This document shows, piece after piece, positions 9,011-18,736 of a DNA stretch of 64,000 nucleotides (positions are counted from its first letter, which is position 1; each line of letters starts with the position of its first letter). This DNA is from FEN-1297 sp964498065. Its GTDB lineage: Bacteria; Bacteroidota; Ignavibacteria; Ignavibacteriales; Ignavibacteriaceae. The notes below the pieces were generated by a model that saw only the letters and a program-made list of their open reading frames with translations, had not been told where the DNA came from and did not search any database. The DNA lies in the NCBI GenBank assembly GCA_964498065.1, contig CAZCFZ010000015.1, positions 1-64,000 on the forward strand. The letters run 5' to 3'. The position numbers were made by a program, and so were the translations under genes.

Positions 9011-10375
9011 TTATTCGAATTTTTTATAATTAAGAACTCCTAGATAATATTTTAATTGTTCATTAAGAACTATATATTGAAATTCGGAGTTTATATAGCT
9101 GGTTCGTGCATTTGTATAATTATAATTTGCCGTCAATAGGTCCAACAAAGTTCCTGAACCCAAAGCATACTTTTCCTGTGCTATTTTTAAATTTTCCCCA
9201 CCGGCCTTTACATTATTTTTACTTACTTCAAGTCCCGTTTTCGCAGCTTGAAGGTTCAAATATGTAGTTTGTATATTTTGATTTATAGTTCTTCTTAAAT
9301 CTTCAAGATCAACTTTTTTATTCATTACATTTACTTTAGCCTGTTCCACCTGATTTTCAACACTAAATCCTGAGAAAATCGGAATACTTAGAGTAAGACC
9401 TATCGAATAAGTCTGGCTATTTGAAAGATCACTTAGACTATGTAGAACATTAGAATGCAAGTAATAATCATAACTGCCTGTTAATCTAGGTAAATGACCT
9501 GAAAAAGCCATCGTTACTCCCTCTTCAGCGCTTTGTACATCAATCATTGCGCTTTTATAATCCGGCCTGTTATCTAGCGCTTCTTTAACTAAATCCGACA
9601 TATTTTTATACTCATTGGTTAAATTAGTATTAAGCATTTCTTCTTCCTGGGCGGTTAATGAATCAGCAAAAGAATAATTTTCAAATACATTTAAACCGAG
9701 ATAATATAAAAAATTGCTTTTAGCCGTCTCAAAATTATTTTTCGCTTGGATTAAACCTAATTGTGCATTCCCTTCCTGCACCTGTGCCGAATATACATCT
9801 GCTAATGTAACCGCTCCCAATTTATTTCTTTCAGTAATCGTTTCAAGATTTCTTTTATTCCATTTTACATTATCTTCCTGAACCTTTAATAATTGCTGGT
9901 CGTTAACTACAGTATAATATAAATTCATAGTTTGGAAAACAATATTTTGTTTAAGATTTTCAAGAGATAACTGTGCTGATTTCAGCTGATTTTTACTTTG
10001 ACTTAAATTTGCAAAATCGGATAAACCATCAAACAAAGTTAAATTGCCACCTACACTTGCAGAATAACTCCTGGAATCACTTGTTATAGTTGTATCAGGC
10101 TGATTAATAGTAATACCCTGAAATGTATATGAACCGCCGGCTTTTTGTTTATTGCGGGACCATCCCCAGCTTGCACTTGCACCAAGTGAAGGAAGAAAAT
10201 TCCCATAGGCGGCTTTTACCGTTGATTTATTTGCTTCAATATTATTAATAGCTTTCTTTAATGTAGTATTTCTCTGAAGTGCTATGTTGATTGCTTCGTT
10301 TAATGAAAGTACTTTTTGCCCGTAGGACATGAAAGTAAATGTTAATATGCACATTATGCCTAAGAAGAGACGCAT
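9011..10375 (-). CDS. TolC-family outer-membrane efflux channel
   Basis: A 454-residue TolC-type protein: N-terminal signal peptide (about 1-19), then two repeated outer-membrane-efflux domains with long coiled-coil helices and the typical LSLNEAINIALQRN start. Each protomer would contribute to a trimeric outer-membrane channel and periplasmic tunnel. It is the first gene of the operon that continues with adaptor, ATPase and permeases (27 bases to the adaptor), giving a complete envelope-spanning exporter. A weak promoter candidate lies about 100 bases upstream. Confidence 0.94.
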   Translation of the reverse strand: MRLFLGIMCILTFTFMSYGQKVLSLNEAINIALQRNTTLKKAINNIEANKSTVKAAYGNFLPSLGASASWGWSRNKQKAGGSYTFQGITINQPDTTITSDSRSYSASVGGNLTLFDGLSDFANLSQSKNQLKSAQLSLENLKQNIVFQTMNLYYTVVNDQQLLKVQEDNVKWNKRNLETITERNKLGAVTLADVYSAQVQEGNAQLGLIQAKNNFETAKSNFLYYLGLNVFENYSFADSLTAQEEEMLNTNLTNEYKNMSDLVKEALDNRPDYKSAMIDVQSAEEGVTMAFSGHLPRLTGSYDYYLHSNVLHSLSDLSNSQTYSIGLTLSIPIFSGFSVENQVEQAKVNVMNKKVDLEDLRRTINQNIQTTYLNLQAAKTGLEVSKNNVKAGGENLKIAQEKYALGSGTLLDLLTANYNYTNARTSYINSEFQYIVLNEQLKYYLGVLNYKKFE

Positions 10376-10699
10376 TATCGACTCCGATTAATATTTATTT
10401 TAAAATAATTTGCTTGTGATTTAGACATGTTCTATTGTAAAAAGGTTAATTCATAATTAAAAAAAATTCAAATTTAAATTAGGTAATTTTTCCCTAACAA
10501 TTTCGACACAAAAATAAGGATTATGATAAATTATATAATATTTTATGTATAAACGGTTATATTATTAAATAAACGGCAGAAACAATATCGTTATGTGAAA
10601 TGAAATTAAAATCTTAATGATAATTTTCGTACAAGTACAATTTCTCGGGCTAACAATTATATATTTTAAGATAAAAAATCCTTTACCCTATAAATAAAA
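10376..10699. other. Intergenic region upstream of the efflux operon
   Basis: This 324-base AT-rich region lies between the CCA-type gene and the efflux operon, both on the minus strand. It should hold the end of the CCA transcript and the promoter of the efflux genes. I see no coding frame, no strong hairpin, and only a weak promoter match. Confidence 0.5.
10469..10500 (-). promoter_or_regulatory. Possible promoter of the efflux operon
   Basis: On the minus strand TAAATTTG (10476-10469) fits the Bacteroidota -7 element TAnnTTTG, with a TTG 21 bases upstream (10500-10498). The -33 match is only partial, so this is a weak call. It would give a leader of about 90 bases. Confidence 0.25.
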
Positions 10700-12100
10700 T
10701 TAATTATTAAATTGTTCTTTTATTTTTAATAAATAATTATAAGCTTCTTCGTAATTATTTCCAATTTTTCCATCAAGAATCGCATCTTCTATCGCAGATT
10801 TAATTTTACCAACCTTTTTTGAGGGTTTAAGATTACAGACTTTCATAATTTCATCACCTCTTACGGGTGATTGAAATGCTCTCAGTTTGTCTTTCTCCTC
10901 AACTTCCCATACTTTTCTCATAACTTTTTCATAGTTATCCAAATATTTTGAAACTTTATCCGGATTTTTACTTGTAATATCCGCCCTGCATAATGTTATT
11001 AAATCTTCCAGGTCTTCTCCTGCAGAAACAATTAATCTTCTTATAGCGGAATCGGTAACTTCCTCTTTTGCGAGAGCTATAGGTCTTAAATGTAAACGAA
11101 CCAGCTTTTCAACATATTCCAATTTATTATTAGGCAGTTTAAGCTTTTTAAATATAGTTTTCATATTCCGCGCACCTAATTCTTCATGTCCGTGAAATGT
11201 CCAGCCAATATCTTCAACAAATTTTTTAGTTTGAGGTTTGGCAATATCATGAACTAAGGCCGCAAATCTAAGCCATACGTTTTCAGTTACTTTTGCAATA
11301 TTGTCTACTACTTGGCACGTATGTAAAAAAACATCTTTATGATGAAAGTCGTTTCTTTGCTCTACTCCCGACAAATTAACAATCTCCGGAAATATTATTT
11401 CCATCACTCCCGAGTTAAATAATAATTTTAAACCGATTGAAGGTATTGGCGATGCAAGTATTTTAAAAAATTCATCGGTAATTCTTTCTTGAGATACTAT
11501 TCGTAATCTTTCCCTTATTTTATAGGCAGCATTATTAATTGAATCGTCTACTATAAAATTGAGTTGAGAAGCAAACCGGTATGCTCTCATTATTCTTAAA
11601 GGATCGTCATTAAAAGTAATTAAAGGATCAATGGGAGTTTTAATTATTCTATTATTTATATCATTTAATCCGTTATACTTATCTATAAGCTGTCCAAAGT
11701 TCGATTTATTAATTGAAACAGCAAGAGTATTTATCGTAAAATCGCGCCTGCTGATATCCTCATCAAAAGTTCCGGTAGTTACTTCCGGCTTTCTGCTTTG
11801 TCTATTGTAAGATTCTTTTCTAGCGCCCACGAATTCAAGATCGAAATCGTTAATTCTAAAATGTGCGGTACCAAAGTTTTTGTATATAGATATTTTATTA
11901 ATTCCTAATGAATCTGCATAATAAGATGCAAATTTTGGCCCGTCTCCCATTACCAGAAAGTCAATTTCATTTCTTTCACGATGCAAAATTAAATCCCGCA
12001 CAAAACCGCCTACAATAAATACCTTAAGCTTCATATTTTCTGCAGCTTCAGTGGCATTGGCAATAAAAAGATATTTAGACAATTCCTCTTTGAAATTCAT
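10700..12100 (-). CDS. CCA-type tRNA nucleotidyltransferase / poly(A) polymerase family with HD domain
   Basis: A 466-residue class II nucleotidyltransferase. The head carries GGFVRD (about 31-36) and the metal-binding segment NEIDFLVMG, followed by RRDFTINTLA and the NDDPLRIMRAYRFA motif of the tRNA-adding family. A C-terminal HD hydrolase domain follows (LVHDIAKPQT near residue 290). It probably adds or repairs the CCA end of tRNAs. The metal motif reads E-x-D instead of the usual D-x-D. It is last in a minus-strand cluster, 35 bases after the AI-2E-type gene. Confidence 0.88.
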   Translation of the reverse strand: MNFKEELSKYLFIANATEAAENMKLKVFIVGGFVRDLILHRERNEIDFLVMGDGPKFASYYADSLGINKISIYKNFGTAHFRINDFDLEFVGARKESYNRQSRKPEVTTGTFDEDISRRDFTINTLAVSINKSNFGQLIDKYNGLNDINNRIIKTPIDPLITFNDDPLRIMRAYRFASQLNFIVDDSINNAAYKIRERLRIVSQERITDEFFKILASPIPSIGLKLLFNSGVMEIIFPEIVNLSGVEQRNDFHHKDVFLHTCQVVDNIAKVTENVWLRFAALVHDIAKPQTKKFVEDIGWTFHGHEELGARNMKTIFKKLKLPNNKLEYVEKLVRLHLRPIALAKEEVTDSAIRRLIVSAGEDLEDLITLCRADITSKNPDKVSKYLDNYEKVMRKVWEVEEKDKLRAFQSPVRGDEIMKVCNLKPSKKVGKIKSAIEDAILDGKIGNNYEEAYNYLLKIKEQFNN

Positions 12101-12135
12101 TCAACTAAAATACTTGAAAATTTATTTTAAAATTT

Positions 12136-13221
12136 TTAACTGTTTATTTCGGCTACTTTTCTTCCCATTATAATGGCAATAGGCTTTAAAGGTTCAATAT
12201 TACTAAAAAATATTTTTATAGCTGCTGCAATAGGAACAGATAAGAACATTCCCGGGATACCCCAAATCCATCCCCAAAATATTAAAGAGAAAAGGACAAA
12301 AACCGGACTAAGATCCATCTGCCTGCCCAGGTAATGAGGCTCCACAAAATTACCGATAATATTTTGGTTAATAATTAGTAAGGCCGCTAATGAAATAGTT
12401 TTAACTCCGATACCGTATTCCAGCAAAGATATAACAATAGGAAATAATGTTGCTATAACAGAACCGATATTAGGAATGAAATTTAATATAAAAGTTAATA
12501 GTCCCCAAAATATTGCGAAGTCAATTCCAAAAAGCCAAAGTATTATTGTTACAATCATTCCGGTAGTAAAAGAAGTAATTGTCTTGATAATTATATACGA
12601 CTGGAGCTGGTTATTGATAGAATTTATAGTATTTTCAATTATATCTCTTCTTCCCTCAAAAGCCGATTTCAATCTTTCTTCAAATTGCTTTTTCCCCATA
12701 ATCATGAATATCCAGAAAATTAATAGTATAAAAAAATCTCCTAACATCGAAGAGAAAGAAGAAAATAAATTTTGAATTATACCGGCCTTAAATAAATTTT
12801 GAAATAATGAACTTACATCAAATTGTTCGGTTTTAATATTAAACATTTGTGCTACTTCTTTAACCGTCAAATTAAAAGGACTTAGTATTTGTTGAAGAAA
12901 TACGGCTAAATTTTCGGAATATGTTTGCAATTTTGCAGTGAAGGTGCCGAAGTTAGCTACGACCAATAGACCTATTAGATAATATATTCCGCTAATAAAA
13001 AAAATTATTAAAATTAGAGAAAGCCATTTGGGAAACTTGAATTTTTGAAGGTACTCTATTAAAGGATGAAATAAAAAAGTTAAGAAGATTGCAAGCGTAA
13101 CCGGGACTAATATTTTTTTGAACGCTATTAGGATATAAACGAAAATAACAAATGTTATAAATCCTAAGAAATAAGATGTTAACTTCATATAATTTATAGT
13201 TGAGCCCTTATTTTCTTCCAT
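12136..13221 (-). CDS. AI-2E family (PerM-like) membrane transporter
   Basis: A 361-residue integral membrane protein of the AI-2E/PerM family. It has an N-terminal pair of helices, a hydrophilic periplasmic segment (about 90-150), and a C-terminal bundle of helices with the family motif FILNFIPNIGSVIA and the terminal VPIAAAIKIFFSN region. Family members include the autoinducer-2 exporter TqsA and cation antiporters, so the substrate cannot be assigned. It lies 10 bases after the membrane peptidase gene. Confidence 0.88.
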   Translation of the reverse strand: MEENKGSTINYMKLTSYFLGFITFVIFVYILIAFKKILVPVTLAIFLTFLFHPLIEYLQKFKFPKWLSLILIIFFISGIYYLIGLLVVANFGTFTAKLQTYSENLAVFLQQILSPFNLTVKEVAQMFNIKTEQFDVSSLFQNLFKAGIIQNLFSSFSSMLGDFFILLIFWIFMIMGKKQFEERLKSAFEGRRDIIENTINSINNQLQSYIIIKTITSFTTGMIVTIILWLFGIDFAIFWGLLTFILNFIPNIGSVIATLFPIVISLLEYGIGVKTISLAALLIINQNIIGNFVEPHYLGRQMDLSPVFVLFSLIFWGWIWGIPGMFLSVPIAAAIKIFFSNIEPLKPIAIIMGRKVAEINS

Positions 13222-13231
13222 TTTATCTGTT

Positions 13232-15457
13232 CTATTTTAAAAAAGTATTTTTTAAAATCTGCCCGGCATGCTTTTTAAACCAAATTGTTTTCGAGTAATT
13301 ATTCTGCAATGTAATTTCAAAATTTTCATCTGCTTTATATTTTAATGCCAGAGATGCCGTTTCTTCGGCTTTATTAAAGTCGAGATGCTCAAGCATGTAG
13401 TTAGAAAGTTTGAATGCCGCATAACTGCCTGCAAAATCAGTTACTTCGATTTTTTTGTCAAATATTTTTAAGAATATATTATAATCTTCATCAAACGAAC
13501 CGGCAAGGTTAATTAATACCGGTATCGAATAATAATTATAATTCGAAGAATTCATTTCTTTTAATATGATGTATTTATCAAAATCATTCCCTTTTAGATA
13601 TCTAGCAGCCAGACTATCTTGAATTAAATTGACTCTTAAATTTGCAATATACGAATAGGCGTATGTTGGCTTTTGTTTTATTATACTTTGATAAATAGAA
13701 TCTGCTTTTGTATAATTTTTTTGTATTGAGTAAAAATCACCCAGCCTTAATTCAATACTATAATAAGAAGAGCTTCCTTCAAACTGTTTGATATTTCCGA
13801 GTAAAAATCCAATTGCCTTATTAGTATTGTTTAATGCATTAAGACAACTGGCATATCCGATTACAGCAGAGTAATTATTTGTAACTTTCAAAATATCCAG
13901 GAATATGCTTTTAGCCGGATGATAATCTTTATTTGAATAATAATTCCAAGCCTCCTTTAATTTTTCCGCAACATACCTCGGACATGCTTTATAGAAAATA
14001 GACTTATAGCCATAATAATAATTTGCTTTATCCTTTCCAGACATTAAATGTAATGATGTAAGATATTGATAATATTTTCCTATTGAAGCATCAATTGGAA
14101 AGCCATAAGCTTTTTTAAAATTATTTTCCGAATAATAGCTCTTGAATTTCTCTATACCGTAAGTCGAAATTAAGTATTTACAAAAAGATCCGGCATAAAT
14201 ATAAGATAACGATGACGTAAGAGTATAAAAATCGAAGCTATTAAAAAGTTTTTTCAAATTAATTTTATAACCGTTATTGTATGCCAGCAAAGCCATATAA
14301 TCAATATTATTTTCATTATATACAGGGTCAGCGGCAACTGCACAGCCTTCTATCAATGCCGGATTTAATCCTGCGGCAACTTTAAATAGCCCTGTTCCGA
14401 ATTCAGAAGAATAACAATGCGCCAATTCATGTTTTAAAATTGTAGAAAAATCATCATAAGTTATAAAAGTACTTTTCAGCCATGGTTTTGCAATATCGGC
14501 ATTTGCAGAACCGAATAAATTTTCTTTCTGCCGATTGTTCAAAAACAAATAGGAATTAATTTTTGCAGGAAAATCATATCCGAAGAATTGTTTTAATTGA
14601 TCATAAAAATATTCATGGTAAACAGCAATAGCTTCAACCAAAGTATGATCCAGCTTCTTTGGATAATGAATAATAAAATGCCGGGTCTCCGCAGTTCCAT
14701 TAAGCTCATATTTTAACCTACTAAAAGTGGTTGAATATCCTAATTTTGGCGATAATAAAATAAATATAACAGCAATAATAATCGTAGAGATAAGTGTTAT
14801 GGTTCTTATTCTTTTTAAGGAATTAATTATAGCTTTATAAAGTAAAAAACCGATTGAACCGAAAAATAAAATGTTTAAAATCCTATATCCTAGCAGCTTT
14901 ATACTAACGCTAACTGCTTCGTCGTAAATTGTTCCGGGATAGTAAGCAAAAATCGGATTAAAAAAATAAACTTGAGGATTAAAATAAAATTCAAGTAAAG
15001 GGATTAAAAGAATTATTATAATAAGCAGAATGAAAAACGTTTTTTGAAATTTTTTAACCGCGCTAAAACTTATTAAAGCAAGAGAAAATCCGACAACAAT
15101 AGAAGGAACGGTAATTACCAAATAAAATGAAATACCGTCGGTCAAAGAACAGCTAACGGCAAAAAATGAATGAATAATTGATATTAAAGCGGGTAATATA
15201 AGAAACAAAGCCGCCGCAGTCGTTAAATATTTTTTAAATATATTTTTATCAAATTTGCCCTTTAAAAATTTTTTAAAAACAGAATTAGTATATAATCCGA
15301 ACAACAGAACTAATAGAATTGCATTGACGGCAGAAAACTCGTAGCCGAAAACATTTGTTAAAGGATAATTTATTAGGATAATGTTAAAGACTACTATAAT
15401 AATTAAATATACAGATAAGTAATTAAAAGCGGATAATATTTTTTTTGTACTAGCCAA
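13232..15457 (-). CDS. Membrane protein with extracytoplasmic HExxH peptidase (MA-like) domain and TPR tail
   Basis: A 741-residue protein I recognise only by its parts. Residues 1-245 hold about seven hydrophobic membrane segments. A soluble domain follows with HELAH at 343-347, the zinc-binding motif of gluzincin-type (peptidase MA-like) metalloproteases. The C-terminal third (about 480-735) reads like degenerate TPR helices (KADSIYQSIIKQKPTYAYSY). It sits between murA (2 bases upstream) and the AI-2E-type gene, so a cell-envelope role is plausible, but no substrate can be named. Confidence 0.75.
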   Translation of the reverse strand: MASTKKILSAFNYLSVYLIIIVVFNIILINYPLTNVFGYEFSAVNAILLVLLFGLYTNSVFKKFLKGKFDKNIFKKYLTTAAALFLILPALISIIHSFFAVSCSLTDGISFYLVITVPSIVVGFSLALISFSAVKKFQKTFFILLIIIILLIPLLEFYFNPQVYFFNPIFAYYPGTIYDEAVSVSIKLLGYRILNILFFGSIGFLLYKAIINSLKRIRTITLISTIIIAVIFILLSPKLGYSTTFSRLKYELNGTAETRHFIIHYPKKLDHTLVEAIAVYHEYFYDQLKQFFGYDFPAKINSYLFLNNRQKENLFGSANADIAKPWLKSTFITYDDFSTILKHELAHCYSSEFGTGLFKVAAGLNPALIEGCAVAADPVYNENNIDYMALLAYNNGYKINLKKLFNSFDFYTLTSSLSYIYAGSFCKYLISTYGIEKFKSYYSENNFKKAYGFPIDASIGKYYQYLTSLHLMSGKDKANYYYGYKSIFYKACPRYVAEKLKEAWNYYSNKDYHPAKSIFLDILKVTNNYSAVIGYASCLNALNNTNKAIGFLLGNIKQFEGSSSYYSIELRLGDFYSIQKNYTKADSIYQSIIKQKPTYAYSYIANLRVNLIQDSLAARYLKGNDFDKYIILKEMNSSNYNYYSIPVLINLAGSFDEDYNIFLKIFDKKIEVTDFAGSYAAFKLSNYMLEHLDFNKAEETASLALKYKADENFEITLQNNYSKTIWFKKHAGQILKNTFLK

Positions 15458-15459
15458 AA

Positions 15460-16725
15460 TTAATATTCGGTTCCTTCAACTCTTTCTATATCTGCACCTA
15501 ACGATCTTAATTTTTCTTCAATTCTTTGATATCCTCTGTCTAAATGATACACTCTCAAAACTTCTGTTGTGCCTTCTGCAGCTAATCCGGCTAAGACCAG
15601 GCTTGCACTTGCACGCAAATCAGTTGACATTACTTTTGCTCCTATCAGTTTGGGAACACCTTTTATAATAGCGCTATTTTCCTTTACATTTATATTAGCT
15701 CCTAATCTAACTAATTCGGGAACATGTTTGAACCTGTCCAAATAAATTGTATCCGTTACTGTCGAAGTTTCATTAGCAAGACACATATATGCAGTCCATT
15801 GTGCCTGCATATCGGTTGGAAAGCCCGGATAGATAGCAGTAGTAACATCCGAGGACTTTATGAAATTATTAGAAGAATCTAATTTCACTTTTGAGTTGTT
15901 AATTTGAATTTTGCAGCCGCTGTCTTCAAGCTTGGATAAAACAGATTCAAAATAAATTGAAGGAAAATTTTTCAGTTCCACGCGTCCGCCGGTTATTGCA
16001 GCGGCAATTAAAATTGTACCTGCTTCTATTCGGTCGGGAATTGTTTCTATTTCCGCAGGATGTAATTCATCCACACCTTCAATTTCTATTGTGGAAGTAT
16101 TTAAGCCCTTTATCCGGGCACCCATTTTAATTAAATATTCTGCAAGGTTTGTAATTTCAGGTTCCATAGCCGCATTATTTATAGTGGTTACTCCTTTAGC
16201 CAGCACAGCAGCCATTAGAATATTCCCTGTAGCACCAACCGAAGAAACATCAAAATTAATTTTAGTTCCGGCAAGCCTTTTTGCTTTTGCAATTATATAG
16301 CCTTCAACCAAATCAATTTCTGCACCCATTTTTTTCAAGCTTTCAATATGAAGATTAATCGGTCTCGGTCCCCAAGCACAGCCTCCCGGCAGAGAAACCT
16401 TGGCATGTCCGAATTTTGTTAACAATGGGCCAAGCACATAAACTGATGCACGCATTTTTTTAACATGCTCATAAGGTGCTTCCTGTCTTGTTATATTTTC
16501 AGTATTTAATTGCAGCGTATGATTTTCAAAAGAAGTCTCCACTCCTAAATGTTTTAAGAGTTTAATCATAGTATAAATATCATTTAATTCCGGGGTGTTA
16601 TGAAGAGTTGAAACCCCGGAAACAAGCAGTGATGCCGGCATTAAAGCTAACGACGCATTTTTAGCACCGCTTATTTCAATGGCACCGGATAATTTTTTAC
16701 CGCCTTTTATAACAAATTTATCCAA
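15460..16725 (-). CDS. murA: UDP-N-acetylglucosamine 1-carboxyvinyltransferase
   Basis: A 421-residue EPSP-synthase-fold enzyme that transfers enolpyruvate from PEP to UDP-GlcNAc, the first committed step of peptidoglycan synthesis in the cytoplasm. It has the N-terminal SGAKNASL substrate motif (Lys22/Asn23), MRAS (Arg92), and the catalytic loop PGGCAWGPRP with Cys116, so it is the fosfomycin-sensitive Cys type. Length is normal. It heads a tight minus-strand cluster with the membrane peptidase, AI-2E-type and CCA-type genes. Confidence 0.97.
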   Translation of the reverse strand: MDKFVIKGGKKLSGAIEISGAKNASLALMPASLLVSGVSTLHNTPELNDIYTMIKLLKHLGVETSFENHTLQLNTENITRQEAPYEHVKKMRASVYVLGPLLTKFGHAKVSLPGGCAWGPRPINLHIESLKKMGAEIDLVEGYIIAKAKRLAGTKINFDVSSVGATGNILMAAVLAKGVTTINNAAMEPEITNLAEYLIKMGARIKGLNTSTIEIEGVDELHPAEIETIPDRIEAGTILIAAAITGGRVELKNFPSIYFESVLSKLEDSGCKIQINNSKVKLDSSNNFIKSSDVTTAIYPGFPTDMQAQWTAYMCLANETSTVTDTIYLDRFKHVPELVRLGANINVKENSAIIKGVPKLIGAKVMSTDLRASASLVLAGLAAEGTTEVLRVYHLDRGYQRIEEKLRSLGADIERVEGTEY

Positions 16726-16834
16726 TATATCCTCTTAAAGAAAAATGAGAATTAAGAATTATTTTAAGTGATTGCAGTAATTAAGATAGGTTAAATTAAA
16801 TATTATGATTAGTAAAATCAATTTAAGCTAAGAT

Positions 16835-18736
16835 TCAATTTGTAAGAATCTTACCAATATTTGTTACAATATAAATTTTTCTTGATGGTGTTTCGGAACT
16901 GCAGTTAAGAGATGCATAAATCCCGCTCTGTTGTAATTTCCAGGTTTTTCCGGCATCCTTTGAAATTAAAATTTCGCCGTTACTTCCCAGGATTAAGCCT
17001 GTATTTTGATTAAGAAAATTAATTGAGTACAATCCGGAAGAAATGTTAGTAGGGATCAATTCCCAATTCAATCCTCCATCGGATGTTCTAGCAATTTCAC
17101 CGTTTCCGCCGGCTAAGATTCCAATTTTATTATTAATGAAATAAATATCTTTAATATACTGTTCATTTAATTTCTTATCCTCAACCCAGGTATTCCCCTG
17201 ATCAATTGATTTTAATATTATACCATTTTTACCAACTATAAAACCATTATTGGCATTGGCAAAAGAAATACTGTACAAAACATCTTCTAAAGGTGCAGGA
17301 ATTTGTATCCAATGATTGCCGTCATCGTATGTTTTCAAAATAGTTCCATTCGCCCCGACTATAAATCCGACGGTAGTGTTTTTAAGAAAATATATTTTAA
17401 AAAGTGAAGCTGAAGAACTATATTTTATTTTATGCCAATTCTTACCTTCATTGGAAGTACTTAAAATTGTACCGTCACTCCCAATTATAAAACCTTTATC
17501 ATGGGAAATAAATTTAATATCATAAAAATTAATTAGTGATGAATCGGATAAAAAGGTCCATGACTTTCCGCCATTTATTGTTTTAATTACTGTCCCTTGT
17601 TCGCCACATGCATAACCAACTGAATCGTCTACAAAACAAATTGAATTAAGACCTGTTGTAGTTGGACTATCGGAGGATTTCCATTGTGTACTTACTAAAT
17701 TTAATTTGTTAGCGGAATTTGCAATTAACTTTTTTTCAGTATTAACTCTATGCCAAAAATGCGAAATATCCTTGTACATAAAATAAAAAAGAGTAGAAAG
17801 CATAGCTGTAATCAAAAATGCAAAAACAAAAAAACGGACTTTAAGTTTAAACTTCTTACTGCTTTGTGATTTTACCTTGGTTTTTGTCCTGGTTTTCTTC
17901 TTCGCTTGGGGAGAAGTAAGCTGTTCAATTAAGTTTTCGACATCGATTAAAAAATCCCCGCATGTTTGATATCTTTTAGCAGTTGACTTATTAAGCGCCT
18001 TCGCTATTATTCTATCCACTTCTATGGGTACATTATCATATAAACTTGAAAGCCTTGTGGGATTTTTCTTTAAATGAGCTTCCATTATTTGAAATTCATT
18101 TCCAACATCAAACGGCGTTTTTCCCTTTAACATTTCAAAGAATGAGATACCAATTGAATAAATATCACTTTGCGCAGTAGGCTCCATAGCTTTAATCTGT
18201 TCGGGACTCATGTAAAGGATAGTTCCAATTTTTGTCCCCGTTTTAGTTATACCCTGAGATTCAAACATCGACTTTGAAATTCCAAAATCCATAATTTTAG
18301 CAACACCGTCGTTACTAATAATGATATTTGACGGTTTTAGATCGCGATGTACAAATCCTTTTGAGTGGGCAAATTCGGCGCCGGCAAGAATTTGCTTAAG
18401 TACATTTAAAGCATCGAGCAATTGAAGTTTACCGTTACGTTCAATTATATTTTCAAGAGTTTCACCTTCGACATACTCCATTACTATGCCTAAGGTTTTA
18501 TTAGCTTCGGCAAAGCCGAATACGGGGACAATATTGGGATGATTTAATTTTGCTTGATTTCTTGCTTCCCTTTTAAATCTTGCAACAAATTGCGGATTTA
18601 ACAGCGCCTGTGCATTTAAAATTTTAATGGCAACAAACCGTTCGAGTTTTAAGTCGAAAGCCTTGTATACAATCCCCATTCCTCCTTCGCCAAGGACGGA
18701 AATTATTTTGTAATTTTCTATAATCCCGCCTACCAT
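16835..18736 (-). CDS. Membrane Ser/Thr protein kinase with Ycf48-like repeat sensor domain
   Basis: A 633-residue Hanks-type kinase. The N-terminal kinase domain (about 5-275) shows the glycine loop LGEGGMGIVYKA, the VAIKIL lysine, HRDLKPSNI, DFGIS and an activation-loop threonine-rich TKTGTKIGT. A basic linker and one membrane helix (about 302-322) follow. The outer C-terminal part (about 345-633) is six to seven repeats of GxxGTIxxxxDxGxxW type, like the Ycf48/photosystem II assembly beta-propeller. The start codon abuts the phosphatase stop, so the pair is coupled. It likely senses an envelope signal; its ligand is unknown. Confidence 0.9.
   Translation of the reverse strand: MVGGIIENYKIISVLGEGGMGIVYKAFDLKLERFVAIKILNAQALLNPQFVARFKREARNQAKLNHPNIVPVFGFAEANKTLGIVMEYVEGETLENIIERNGKLQLLDALNVLKQILAGAEFAHSKGFVHRDLKPSNIIISNDGVAKIMDFGISKSMFESQGITKTGTKIGTILYMSPEQIKAMEPTAQSDIYSIGISFFEMLKGKTPFDVGNEFQIMEAHLKKNPTRLSSLYDNVPIEVDRIIAKALNKSTAKRYQTCGDFLIDVENLIEQLTSPQAKKKTRTKTKVKSQSSKKFKLKVRFFVFAFLITAMLSTLFYFMYKDISHFWHRVNTEKKLIANSANKLNLVSTQWKSSDSPTTTGLNSICFVDDSVGYACGEQGTVIKTINGGKSWTFLSDSSLINFYDIKFISHDKGFIIGSDGTILSTSNEGKNWHKIKYSSSASLFKIYFLKNTTVGFIVGANGTILKTYDDGNHWIQIPAPLEDVLYSISFANANNGFIVGKNGIILKSIDQGNTWVEDKKLNEQYIKDIYFINNKIGILAGGNGEIARTSDGGLNWELIPTNISSGLYSINFLNQNTGLILGSNGEILISKDAGKTWKLQQSGIYASLNCSSETPSRKIYIVTNIGKILTN

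Noticed and set aside
16830..16852. Seven-bp hairpin at the end of the kinase gene
   Set aside because: It overlaps the stop codon and has no U-tract, so I did not call it a terminator.
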